A stretch of DNA of 64,000 bases from positions 189,803-253,802 of the forward strand of contig NZ_HE997451.1 in assembly GCF_000312525.1 (NCBI RefSeq), written 5' to 3'. The notes beneath the pieces are model-generated. The model did no database searches and had not been told where the DNA came from. It saw only the letters and a list, made by a program, of their open reading frames with translations. The translations under genes were made by a program, and so were the position numbers. Below, piece by piece: positions 1-8,502 of the stretch; within the stretch, counting starts at the first letter, position 1; the number at the start of each line of letters is the position of its first letter. The DNA comes from Bartonella florencae. GTDB taxonomy: Bacteria; Pseudomonadota; Alphaproteobacteria; Rhizobiales; Rhizobiaceae.

Positions 1-262
1 CGCTCTCTGAAAATAATGCATCAAGCAATTGCTCCTCATCATTGACTTCTGAAAAATCACTAACAGATTTTAATAATGTGCGCAGATTTGTGTAGTGCCA
101 GTTTTCGATTTTACGTGAAGGAAGTCTTGCGGACTGAAACAGTTCAATAGCTTTTTTACGGACTGTTTGCACTGTTTTATCGCCAGGTAAATTGCTTATA
201 CATTGATTGAAATGACGAATAATATCTTTTTCAACCGTTAACAATTCTTGTTGTGCATTCAT
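1..262 (-). CDS. sufD: SufD, Fe-S cluster scaffold component (N-terminal part)
   Basis: Partial gene cut by the left window edge; about 87 N-terminal codons are visible. SufD is the partner of SufB in the SufBCD scaffold complex that builds Fe-S clusters in the cytoplasm. The visible part contains the family's N-terminal signature, R-L-P-S-R-K-I-E-N-W-H-Y-T-N-L, about 45 residues in. The ATG at 262 lies 11 nt after the sufC stop, so the two are co-transcribed and probably translationally linked. The assignment rests on this motif and on the sufB-sufC-sufD order. The catalytic-complex region lies outside the window. Confidence 0.9.
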   Translation of the reverse strand, partial: MNAQQELLTVEKDIIRHFNQCISNLPGDKTVQTVRKKAIELFQSARLPSRKIENWHYTNLRTLLKSVSDFSEVNDEEQLLDALFSES

Positions 263-273
263 ATTCAATGACC

Positions 274-1032
274 TCAAGCGGCATCACTGATAATATCAGC
301 ATAGCCATTTTTCTCTAAATAAAGCGCTAATGACTTATCTCCACTTTTAATAATACGCCCTTTATAAAGAACATGTACCGTATCAGGAACAATATAATTG
401 AGGAGACGTTGGTAGTGGGTAATAACTAAAAACGAACGTTTTGAATCTCGCAGTTTATTAACACCATCTGCAACAATTTTTAGCGCATCAATATCTAAAC
501 CAGAATCTGTTTCATCTAAAATACAAAGTTTAGGTTCAAAAAGTGCCATTTGTAAAATTTCAGCACGTTTTTTTTCTCCACCTGAAAAACCTACATTTAA
601 TGGACGTTTGAGCATATCCATATTGATTTCAAGTTTTGAAGCAGCCTCTTTAACATGTTTTATAAATTCAGGAATTTTAAGCTCTTTTTCACCACGTGCT
701 TTGCGTTGAGAATTCATAGCAACTTTTAAAAATTCCATTGTGGCTACCCCAGGTATTTCCATTGGATATTGAAATGCAAGAAAAACACCATATGCGGCGC
801 GTTCTGCTGGATCCATTTCTAAAAGGGATTGTCCATTATAAAGAATTTCACCTTCCGTGACTTCATAATCATCACTACCAGCAAGCAAATAAGACAAAGT
901 CGATTTTCCTGCTCCATTTTGTCCCATAATAGCAGCAATTTCACCATCTTGAACAGTCAAGTTCAAACCGCGAATAATTTCTGTATCGGTCTCAGCAATA
1001 CGGGCGTGCAAATTCTTTATCTCTAACATCAT
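274..1032 (-). CDS. sufC: SufC, ATPase of the SufBCD Fe-S assembly complex
   Basis: An ABC-type ATPase of 252 residues that hydrolyses ATP to drive conformational change in the cytoplasmic SufBCD scaffold; it is not a transporter subunit. Visible motifs are Walker A GQNGAGKST (about 37-45), the signature FSGGEKKR (about 149-156) and Walker B LCILDETDSGLD (about 169-180). The FSGGEKKR form and the DETDSGLD sequence are typical of SufC. Two ATGs are adjacent; the second, at 1029, has the better spacing to an AGGA upstream. It sits between sufB (162 bp upstream) and sufD (11 bp downstream). Confidence 0.97.
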   Translation of the reverse strand: MMLEIKNLHARIAETDTEIIRGLNLTVQDGEIAAIMGQNGAGKSTLSYLLAGSDDYEVTEGEILYNGQSLLEMDPAERAAYGVFLAFQYPMEIPGVATMEFLKVAMNSQRKARGEKELKIPEFIKHVKEAASKLEINMDMLKRPLNVGFSGGEKKRAEILQMALFEPKLCILDETDSGLDIDALKIVADGVNKLRDSKRSFLVITHYQRLLNYIVPDTVHVLYKGRIIKSGDKSLALYLEKNGYADIISDAA

Positions 1033-1194
1033 TTAATCCTGTTCTGGCTGTTTTCTTTTTCGGATACTAACGCGCATTTGCCTTATCTTCGTATCCATTT
1101 GCTTCTCTAATTTATCATAGAGATCATGTCTTGCATTATTTGCTACTGTTATAGCCTTTTTACATTAACTTTTCTCTTTATCTCATAAATAAAA

Positions 1195-2706
1195 TTATCC
1201 CACACTACCCTCAAGGCTAATACCAATGAGCTTTTGTGCTTCGACAGCAAATTCCATTGGAAGTTTTTGAATAACCTCTTTTACAAAACCATTGACAATT
1301 AATGCGATAGCTTCTTCTTCAGGAATTCCCCGCTGCATAACATAAAAAAGCTGCTCATCAGAAATTTTTGATGTTGTTGCTTCATGTTCAAATTGAGCTG
1401 TGGCATTTTTTGCTTCAATATAAGGGACTGTATGGGCACCACAATCATTGCCTATTAACAAACTATCACATTGCGTAAAATTCCGTGCATTTTGTGCTTT
1501 TCGATGCGCTGTAACTTGTCCTCGATAAGTGTTGTTTGAAAAACCAGCAGAAATGCCTTTAGAAACAATACGACTAGAAGTATTTTTTCCCAAATGGATC
1601 ATTTTTGTACCAGAATCAATTTGTTGGTAGCCATTTGCAATCGCAATAGAATAAAACTCTCCACGTGTGTTATCACCACGAAGTAAACAAGATGGATATT
1701 TCCAAGTAATTGCTGAACCAGTCTCAATCTGTGTCCATAAAATTTTAGAATTATCGCCTCTGCAATCTCCACGCTTTGTGACAAAATTATAAATACCTCC
1801 CTTACCATCCTTATCGCCGGGATACCAATTTTGTACTGTAGAATATTTAATTTCTGCATTTTTGAGAGCAACAAGCTCGACAACAGCAGCATGAAGCTGA
1901 TTTTCATCGCGCTGGGGAGCCGTACATCCTTCAAGATAAGAAACATAGGAATCTTCATCAGCTATAATTAATGTTCGTTCAAATTGGCCTGTATTGCGCT
2001 CATTAATCCTAAAATAGGTTGAAAGTTCCATAGGACAACGAACCCCTTTGGGAATATAAACAAATGAACCATCTGTAAAGACAGCAGCATTCAAAGCAGC
2101 ATAATAATTGTCACCCACTGGTACAACAGTTCCTAAATATTGCTTAATAAGATCAGAATGTTCGATAATTGCTTCTGAAATAGAACCAAAAATAACCCCT
2201 GCACGCGCTAATTCTTTTTTAAATGTTGTTACAACAGAAACAGAATCGAAAACCGCATCAACAGCTACCTGTCCTGATGCATAAATATTCTCATCAAAAG
2301 CAGATGGATCAGATTGTTTTCTGACTCCTGCCAAAATTTCTTGTTCTTTGAGGGGAATGCCAAGTTTTTCATAGGTTGCCAATAATTCAGGATCTACTTC
2401 GTCTAAAGATTTTGGTCCTGTATGATTTTTAGGAGCGGCATAATAATAAAGCTCTTGAAAATCGATTTTTGGATATTCAATACGTGCCCAATTAGGTTCT
2501 TGCATTGTTAACCAACGGCGGAAAGCTTGTAAACGCCATGTCAGCATCCATTCAGGTTCATGTTTTTTTGCAGAAATAAATCTTATAATATCTTCATTTA
2601 AACCCTTTGGAGCTTTATCTGTTTCAATATTGGTTTCAAAACCATATTTATATTGATCAACATCTATTTCACGTACTTGACGTATCGTTTCCTGCACTGC
2701 CGGCAT
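1195..2706 (-). CDS. sufB: SufB, Fe-S cluster scaffold protein
   Basis: A full-length protein of 503 residues, the core scaffold on which the SufBCD complex assembles Fe-S clusters from sulfur delivered by a cysteine desulfurase. Recognisable family sequence includes the central stretch with [20 protein letters not shown] and the C-terminal beta-helix region ending in [20 protein letters not shown]. That segment carries the conserved Cys that takes part in cluster building. The start ATG at 2706 has a GGAG about 6-8 nt upstream. It leads the sufBCD run, with the cysteine desulfurase 162 bp upstream. The leader contains a palindrome resembling an iron-responsive operator and two short hairpins. 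Confidence 0.97.
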   Translation of the reverse strand: MPAVQETIRQVREIDVDQYKYGFETNIETDKAPKGLNEDIIRFISAKKHEPEWMLTWRLQAFRRWLTMQEPNWARIEYPKIDFQELYYYAAPKNHTGPKSLDEVDPELLATYEKLGIPLKEQEILAGVRKQSDPSAFDENIYASGQVAVDAVFDSVSVVTTFKKELARAGVIFGSISEAIIEHSDLIKQYLGTVVPVGDNYYAALNAAVFTDGSFVYIPKGVRCPMELSTYFRINERNTGQFERTLIIADEDSYVSYLEGCTAPQRDENQLHAAVVELVALKNAEIKYSTVQNWYPGDKDGKGGIYNFVTKRGDCRGDNSKILWTQIETGSAITWKYPSCLLRGDNTRGEFYSIAIANGYQQIDSGTKMIHLGKNTSSRIVSKGISAGFSNNTYRGQVTAHRKAQNARNFTQCDSLLIGNDCGAHTVPYIEAKNATAQFEHEATTSKISDEQLFYVMQRGIPEEEAIALIVNGFVKEVIQKLPMEFAVEAQKLIGISLEGSVG

Positions 2707-2724
2707 TATTTTTCTCCATTCCTT

Positions 2725-2768
2725 CCGGTGTCAAGAACCGGTGATTAAAAGTCTTGTTTTTTACAAGA
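2725..2768 (-). promoter_or_regulatory. Two short hairpins in the sufB leader
   Basis: Two inverted repeats lie just upstream of the sufB ribosome binding site. CCGGT (2725-2729) pairs with ACCGG (2737-2741) around a 7-nt loop. TCTTGT (2752-2757) pairs with ACAAGA (2763-2768) around a 5-nt loop. They could affect translation or mRNA processing between the desulfurase and sufB. Such short stems can also arise by chance in AT-rich DNA, so the role is only a suggestion. Confidence 0.3.
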
Positions 2769-2835
2769 TTAAAGCAGCAATCTACTCTCTAGATTATATA
2801 CAAAGTGGGAAAATTTCAATCAAACTTATTTTATT

Positions 2836-2852
2836 TTTAAAATAGTTCTAAA
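2836..2852. promoter_or_regulatory. Candidate iron-responsive (RirA/IRO-type) operator upstream of sufB
   Basis: The 17-bp near-palindrome tttaaaatagttctaaa lies 130-146 bp upstream of the sufB ATG and just downstream of the desulfurase stop. On the minus strand it reads TTTAGAACTATTTTAAA. As I remember it, the rhizobial iron-responsive operator core is TTTAGAATnATTCTAAA, which differs at two of sixteen fixed positions. RirA is an Rrf2-family Fe-S regulator known to control suf genes in Rhizobiales, so the location makes sense. It is unconfirmed, and AT-rich DNA produces similar words by chance. Confidence 0.4.
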
Positions 2853-2868
2853 TTTTAAATAACAAATT

Positions 2869-4013
2869 TCACTTTTTACTATTACTGACAATCTGAGAAA
2901 AAACCAATAAAAAATCATCGATGTCTTGAGACCTCGTGCACCGTCCTATTGAAATGCGAATAGCTCCATTTGGGACATGGTAGCCCATTGCTTCCAACAC
3001 TTTGCTTTGTTTTACTTTTCCTGAAGAACAAGCAGAGCCTGCTGACACAGAAAATCCTGCCAAGTCAAAAGCAATTTGCATCGTTTCAGCTTTTAAATTT
3101 TCTACAGTGAAGTAAGTTGTATTTGGCAAACGCGGCACTCTTTTACCAAAAATTTCAACATCACAAGATATCTTTTGTAGCCCATTTTCTAATTTATTAC
3201 GTAAAGACATTAACTGTTTTATCTCTTCTTGGCTATAACAATCAGCTATCGCTGCTCCAAAAGCAGCAATAAGCGGCAATGCTTCTGTTCCTCCACGTAA
3301 GCCTTTTTCTTGCCCCCCTCCTATGATAAGAGGATAAGGCATAAGAAGGTTCCCATTTGAAACAAAAGCACCAATTCCCTTAGGCCCGCCAATTTTGTGC
3401 GCAGAGAGTATAAAAAAATCCCCTCCTATCTGATGGATATCAACGAAGCTTTTGTCCACATATTGGGTCAAGTCGACAATCAGAATGCCTCCAGAATCCC
3501 GAACGATAGCAGCTATTTCTTTTATTGGTTGAAGAACACCGGTTTCACCATTTGCAGCTTGAATAGCAATAAGAGGTAACCCTTTTGTTTTATCGTGAAT
3601 CTTTAAGAGAGAAATTAATTTATCTTGTTGAATAAGCCCATTTTGATCAACCGCAATTGTACTGATGAATTCTTTAGGAAAACGCCCACCTTCTGCGACA
3701 GATGGATGTTCAGTAGCACCAATATAGAGATGAGAAAACTGAATTTTAGATTTTCCCATACTATAAGAGGCTGTTAACAAAGTCATCGCAGCTTCACTTG
3801 CACCAGATGTAAATATAACATGATCTGGATTTGTTCTAAGCTTTTCAGCGATTTGCCTACGTGCTTTTTGCAACAAAGCCTTAGCAGCACGTCCTTCCGT
3901 ATGAACGGATGAAGGATTCCCAAATATCTCTAGAGATTCCACTAATGCTATCCGCGCTTTTTTTTGAGCGGTGTTGTCGCGTTATGATCAAAATATCGAC
4001 GTTTTACAACCAT
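2869..4013 (-). pseudogene. IscS/NifS-type cysteine desulfurase with a frameshift in an A8 tract
   Basis: A PLP enzyme that takes sulfur from cysteine and would feed SufBCD. The main frame (GTG at 3942, 357 codons) has the PLP lysine in SAHKIGG (Lys183), TEHPSV (His79), VDLTQ, and the persulfide cysteine in SAGSACSSG (Cys305), which is the class I (IscS/NifS) form. It lacks the usual N-terminus. That N-terminus lies upstream in another frame: an ATG at 4013 starts a peptide containing YFDHNATTPL, which reaches a stop soon after a run of eight A (3958-3965 on the plus strand as T8). Adding one A gives a continuous protein with normal family spacing between ATTPL and GNPSSVH. Possible explanations are a recent pseudogene, slippage that restores the frame during transcription or translation, or a sequencing error. 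The rest of the gene looks unmutated. Confidence 0.8.
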
Positions 4014-4167
4014 TTTATATCACAATCATTCATCTAATGAATTGATTTAAAAAAATAGTGCAATTTTCTTGAAAAATGCACTTAAATGAGAATATCTAGT
4101 AATTACTGATTCTATGGTAAAAGTCGGTCAAGGTCAATGAGAGCTTGTCAGATGTAAGGAGCATTTA

Positions 4168-4848
4168 ATGCCAGAAGTTATTTTTAATGGTCCCGCAGGT
4201 CGGCTTGAAGGACGTTATCAGCCCTCACCACAGAGAAATGCGCCAATTGCGATTATTTTGCATCCTCATCCCCAATTTGGTGGCACTATGAACAATAAAA
4301 TTGTTTATGATCTCTTTTATATGTTTCAACAACGTGGTTTTACAACATTACGTTTTAATTTTCGTGGTATTGGTCGCAGTCAAGGTGAATTTGATTATGG
4401 AATAGGAGAACTTTCAGATGCTGCTGCTGCACTCGATTGGGTGCAAACACAGCATCCTGATTCTAAAAATTGTTGGGTAGCTGGATATTCATTTGGCGCT
4501 TGGATTGGTATGCAACTTTTAATGCGCCGACCGGAAATTGAAGGCTTTATATCCGTTGCTCCTCAACCCAATGTTTATGACTTTTCGTTTCTTGCTCCTT
4601 GTCCTTCTTCTGGGCTTATTATTCATGGTAATATTGATAAAGTTGCTCCTCCAAAAGATGTGCAAACGCTTGTAGATAAACTAAAAACGCAAAAAGGGAT
4701 CACTATTACACAAGAAATATTAGAAGGTGCTAATCACTTTTTTAGCGGATATAATCAAGAACTTATTGAACGATGTGCTCAATATTTAGACAACCATATT
4801 ACAAGTGAATTTCTTACGCCTCCACCTGAAATACTTTCACTCACCTAA
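4168..4848 (+). CDS. Alpha/beta hydrolase of unknown substrate
   Basis: A 226-residue cytoplasmic alpha/beta-hydrolase fold protein. The nucleophile elbow is GYSFGA (about residues 110-115). The oxyanion-hole region is HPHPQFGG near residue 32. The probable catalytic acid is the Asp in IHGNIDKVAPP, and the catalytic His is in GANHFFSG near the C-terminus. There is no signal peptide. An AGGAG lies just upstream of the ATG. It is a short, single-domain member of the family usually annotated only as alpha/beta hydrolase, and the substrate cannot be read from the sequence. It is transcribed divergently from the desulfurase gene. Confidence 0.85.
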   Translation: MPEVIFNGPAGRLEGRYQPSPQRNAPIAIILHPHPQFGGTMNNKIVYDLFYMFQQRGFTTLRFNFRGIGRSQGEFDYGIGELSDAAAALDWVQTQHPDSKNCWVAGYSFGAWIGMQLLMRRPEIEGFISVAPQPNVYDFSFLAPCPSSGLIIHGNIDKVAPPKDVQTLVDKLKTQKGITITQEILEGANHFFSGYNQELIERCAQYLDNHITSEFLTPPPEILSLT

Positions 4849-5141
4849 ACCAATAGAAGTTTATAAAACATGAAATCATCACTCCTATAAGCAAGGAGAA
4901 ATTTTGTTTTTATATTGTCTCCTCTTTTCTATAATTTATCAACATTCGAAGATCAAAAAGGAAATGCTTCTCTTTTAACAAAAAGTGTTTCTTCTTAAAA
5001 TATGTAAGAAAATGGCTTCAGTGTTATTTTCACTATCAGTATTTTCGTTCTCTTGTGGGGTATACGTTAATTATGCTAGAGTGAGCGTATGAGCAAATTA
5101 ATATATAAATTGAATGTAATCTTAATGAGGAAATAAAATCT

Positions 5142-6395
5142 GTGACTGCCTTTAAATCTGATTTTTTACATATTATGCACCAACGTGGTTTTATCCACCA
5201 AATTTCGGATGAAAAAGGCTTAGATGATCTTTTATCAAAAGAAGTTGTGAGCGCCTATATTGGGTTTGATCCTACAGCATCAAGTCTGCATGCTGGAAAT
5301 CTTCTACAAATTATGATGCTTTATTGGTTACAAAAAACTGGTCATCGCCCTATTGCTTTGATGGGTGGAGGAACAGGGCTGATCGGTGATCCTTCCTTCA
5401 AAGATGAAACACGACGTCTTCTCACACAAGATGATATTGCTACAAATATTACTAGTATTAAAAAGGTATTTTCTAACTATTTGACATTTGGTGATAAAGA
5501 AACGGATGCATGTATTGTTGATAATGCTGAATGGTTATGTAATTTAAACTATCTAGAATTTTTACGTGATGTAGGAAAACATTTTTCTGTCAACCGCATG
5601 TTGTCATTTGATTCTGTCAAACTGAGGCTTGAGCGTGAACATTCTTTGTCATTTTTAGAGTTTAATTATATGATCCTACAAGCCTATGATTTTGTTGAAC
5701 TTCATGAGCGCTATGGACTACGTATGCAAATGGGGGGGACTGATCAATGGGGCAACATTATTAATGGCATTGAATTAGGACATCGCTTAGGGACCGCACA
5801 GTTATATGCATTGACTTCACCGTTGCTGACAACTGCTTCTGGTGCAAAAATGGGCAAGTCACTAAATGGGGCTGTATGGCTTAATGCGGATATGCTCTCA
5901 CCTTATGAGTTTTGGCAATATTGGCGCAATACAGAAGATGCTGATGTTATAAGATTTTTAAAACTTTATACCACATTGCCAATGGATGAGATTCTCAAGC
6001 TTTCTGCATTGCAAGGGAGTGAGATTAATGAGGCAAAGAAAATTCTTGCCACAGAAATTACAGCGATGCTGCATGGACGCAGCCTTGCGGATGCAGCAGC
6101 CGAAACTGCTCGAAAAACTTTTGAAGAAAAAACGCTTGGAGAAAATCTTCCAACTGTTGAAATTCACGCCACAGAATTAAATATAGGTATTGGGGTGCTT
6201 ACTCTTTTAGTACAAGCAGGACTCGCTAAATCTAACAGTGAGGCACGTCGCCATGTTCAAGGTGGAGGTGTGCGTATTAATGATCAAATCATTGAAGATG
6301 AAACACGTCTTATTATTGAAGAAGACGTCAATGCTAATGGAATCATTAAACTTTCTTTTGGTAAGAAAAAACATGTTTTGATGAAACCGGTATAA
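5142..6395 (+). CDS. tyrS: Tyrosyl-tRNA synthetase
   Basis: A class I aminoacyl-tRNA synthetase of 417 residues, the normal length, that charges tRNA-Tyr with tyrosine. The HIGH-type motif is in [14 protein letters not shown] (about residue 42-55). The tyrosine pocket includes LQAYDF and [10 protein letters not shown]. The KMSKS-type loop is GAKMGKS (about 228-234). The C-terminal S4-like RNA-binding domain covers about 350-415 ([16 protein letters not shown]). The start is GTG, with GAGGA about 10 nt upstream. The 293-bp stretch between the hydrolase gene and this gene shows no convincing ORF; it may hold the promoter. Confidence 0.97.
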   Translation: MTAFKSDFLHIMHQRGFIHQISDEKGLDDLLSKEVVSAYIGFDPTASSLHAGNLLQIMMLYWLQKTGHRPIALMGGGTGLIGDPSFKDETRRLLTQDDIATNITSIKKVFSNYLTFGDKETDACIVDNAEWLCNLNYLEFLRDVGKHFSVNRMLSFDSVKLRLEREHSLSFLEFNYMILQAYDFVELHERYGLRMQMGGTDQWGNIINGIELGHRLGTAQLYALTSPLLTTASGAKMGKSLNGAVWLNADMLSPYEFWQYWRNTEDADVIRFLKLYTTLPMDEILKLSALQGSEINEAKKILATEITAMLHGRSLADAAAETARKTFEEKTLGENLPTVEIHATELNIGIGVLTLLVQAGLAKSNSEARRHVQGGGVRINDQIIEDETRLIIEEDVNANGIIKLSFGKKKHVLMKPV

Positions 6396-6593
6396 TCTCT
6401 TTATAATTTCATACTCTTTTGCTTATATTTTTTCTTTGATGATGTTTTTAAATGCAATATTTGTGATGTAATCTGCTTTGTAGAAAAAATAAAAAATCTT
6501 TTAAAATAGTAGCACTCTAGAGAGTTGTATAATTGTTTATGCTATGTATTCTAATGGCTTGTACTTGGTAACAGAGAAAAGAAAGATAAGATA

Positions 6594-7073
6594 ATGACAA
6601 TACCAACGAAAGGTACTCTTGCTCCTGATTTCGATTTGCCACGCGACGGTGGAGGTAGAATACGTCTTTCTGACCTAAAAGGAAAATATATTGTTTTATA
6701 TTTTTACCCGAAGGATGACACCAGTGGATGCACGAGTGAAGCGATTGATTTTACACGATTGAAGTCAAAATTTGATGAAATGGGAGTGGTTATTATTGGG
6801 ATCTCTCCAGATAGTATTAATAGCCATGATAAATTTAAAACAAAACACGCGCTTGATATCATTCTTGTTTCCGATGAAGAGAAAACGACTCTTGAAGCTT
6901 ACGGTGTTTGGGTTGAAAAAAGCATGTATGGGCGCAAATATATGGGTGTTGAACGAAGCACTTTTTTGATTGATAAAACTGGAAAAATAGCAGAAGAATG
7001 GCGCAAAGTTAGTGTATCTAGACACGCTGATAAGGTGCTAGCTGCTGCTGCATGTTTACATGATAATGGTTAA
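6594..7073 (+). CDS. bcp: Thiol peroxidase of the BCP/PrxQ peroxiredoxin family
   Basis: A 159-residue peroxiredoxin that reduces peroxides in the cytoplasm using thioredoxin-type electron donors. The N-terminal TLAPDFDLP and the YPKDDTSGCT motif with the peroxidatic Cys (about residue 46) are characteristic. The usual resolving Cys five residues later is replaced (the sequence after GCT is SEAIDF), which places it with the one-Cys-like members of the BCP group. The later GVERSTFLIDKTG segment is also family-typical. It follows tyrS after about 200 bp and probably has its own promoter. Confidence 0.93.
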   Translation: MTIPTKGTLAPDFDLPRDGGGRIRLSDLKGKYIVLYFYPKDDTSGCTSEAIDFTRLKSKFDEMGVVIIGISPDSINSHDKFKTKHALDIILVSDEEKTTLEAYGVWVEKSMYGRKYMGVERSTFLIDKTGKIAEEWRKVSVSRHADKVLAAAACLHDNG

Positions 7074-7181
7074 TAGCACTTGTCATCTAAGCCTTATCAA
7101 AGGTAAAAATTAGTCTAATCGTTAGCTTTAGTGAATCTAGAGCTATGCACGCACTCAGCTATAACCTTAAATATTCTATTA

Positions 7182-8310
7182 TTAATTACTCTCTTCAACT
7201 TCTTGGACTTTTCCGTAAATGCGCTGTGCAAGTGCTGCTTCTATAAATGCATCTAAATCACCATTAAGTACGGATTGTGGATCAGTGTTTTCAACACCTG
7301 TACGCAAATCTTTGACAAGCTGATAGGGTTGAAGAACATAAGATCTAATTTGATGTCCCCATCCAATTTCTGTTTTAGACGCTTCAACAGCATTTGTTTC
7401 TTCTTCTCGCTTTTTGAGCTCTTCTTCATAAAGTCTTGCACGCAACATAGACCACGCAGTTGCGCGATTTTTATGCTGGGAACGCTCCGTTTGGCATTGA
7501 ACAACAATACCTGTTTTTATATGTGTGATGCGAACTGCAGAATCCGTCGTATTGACATGTTGTCCTCCTGCGCCTGATGCACGATATGTATCGATACGAA
7601 CATCTGCCTCTGAAACATCCACTTCAATATTATCATCAATGACTGGGTAAACCCAAATGCTTGCAAAAGAGGTATGGCGCTTTGCATTAGAATCAAATGG
7701 CGAAATGCGTACCAAACGATGAACACCTGATTCTGTTTTCAACATACCATAGGCATTATGCCCTTTTATAAGAAGAGTTGCTGATTTTATTCCAGCTTCC
7801 TCCCCATCGTGAATTTCTAATATTTCAACCTTCATTTTATGTTGTTCAGCCCAGCGTGTATACATACGTAACAGCATAGAAGCCCAATCTTGACTTTCCG
7901 TACCACCTGCACCTGCATGAACTTCTAAATAAGTATCATTGGGATCTGCTTCTCCTGAAAGAAGCACATCAATTTGCCTTTTTTCTATTTCTCTCTTAAG
8001 ATAGCGTATTGTGTTTTCTGCATCAGTGATAACTTCGATATCATTTTCTTCTTCCCCCATCGCAATTAACGCAATGCACTCTTCAAGTGTTTTTGTAAAT
8101 GATAGAATACCACTGATTGAATCATCAAGACGCTGACGCTCACGCATCATATCTTGTGCTTGTTGCGCATTATTCCAAAGTGCTGGATCTTCTGCTTTTT
8201 GATTGAGATATTCGAGACGTTTTAGTGATTGATCCCAGTCAAAGATGCCCCCTTAGCAACTTAATTGCTTGTTGGATTTCATCCACTAATGTTTCTATTT
8301 CTACTCGCAT
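7182..8310 (-). CDS. prfB: Peptide chain release factor 2, with programmed +1 frameshift
   Basis: RF2 recognises UGA and UAA stop codons and releases the finished peptide. The zero-frame part starts at the ATG at 8310 and has 23 codons, ending CTT followed by an in-frame TGA. A +1 shift at CTT-TGA-C, next to a Shine-Dalgarno-like AGGGGG, continues into the 352-codon main part and gives about 375 residues, the normal RF2 length. The main part has the stop-codon-recognition tripeptide SPF and the GGQ catalytic motif (GAGGQHVN). Without the shift the product lacks its N-terminal helix. The family's autoregulation therefore applies: low RF2 increases pausing at UGA and so increases frameshifting. 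Confidence 0.97.
8238..8253 (-). promoter_or_regulatory. prfB programmed frameshift signal
   Basis: On the minus strand the order is AGGGGG (8253-8248), CAT, the slippery CTT (8244-8242), TGA (8241-8239) and then C (8238). This is essentially the E. coli prfB signal: an internal Shine-Dalgarno sequence three nt before CTT, and a weak UGA-C stop context. Reading continues at GAC (Asp24). Confidence 0.95.
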
Positions 8311-8502
8311 AATTTAACACCGTAGTTTTTATTTTTAGACATTTTTCTATTATGCTTCTTTAAGCATTTTATACAAATTCAATAATCCCAGTAAGGCGAT
8401 AGCATAATTTCATGCACCTATTTATTGTCACGACACTAGAAAAAAACAGAGGAAAATAACTCTACTTCATTTATAGATTATATCAGAAGAGAGTTTTACC
8501 GA

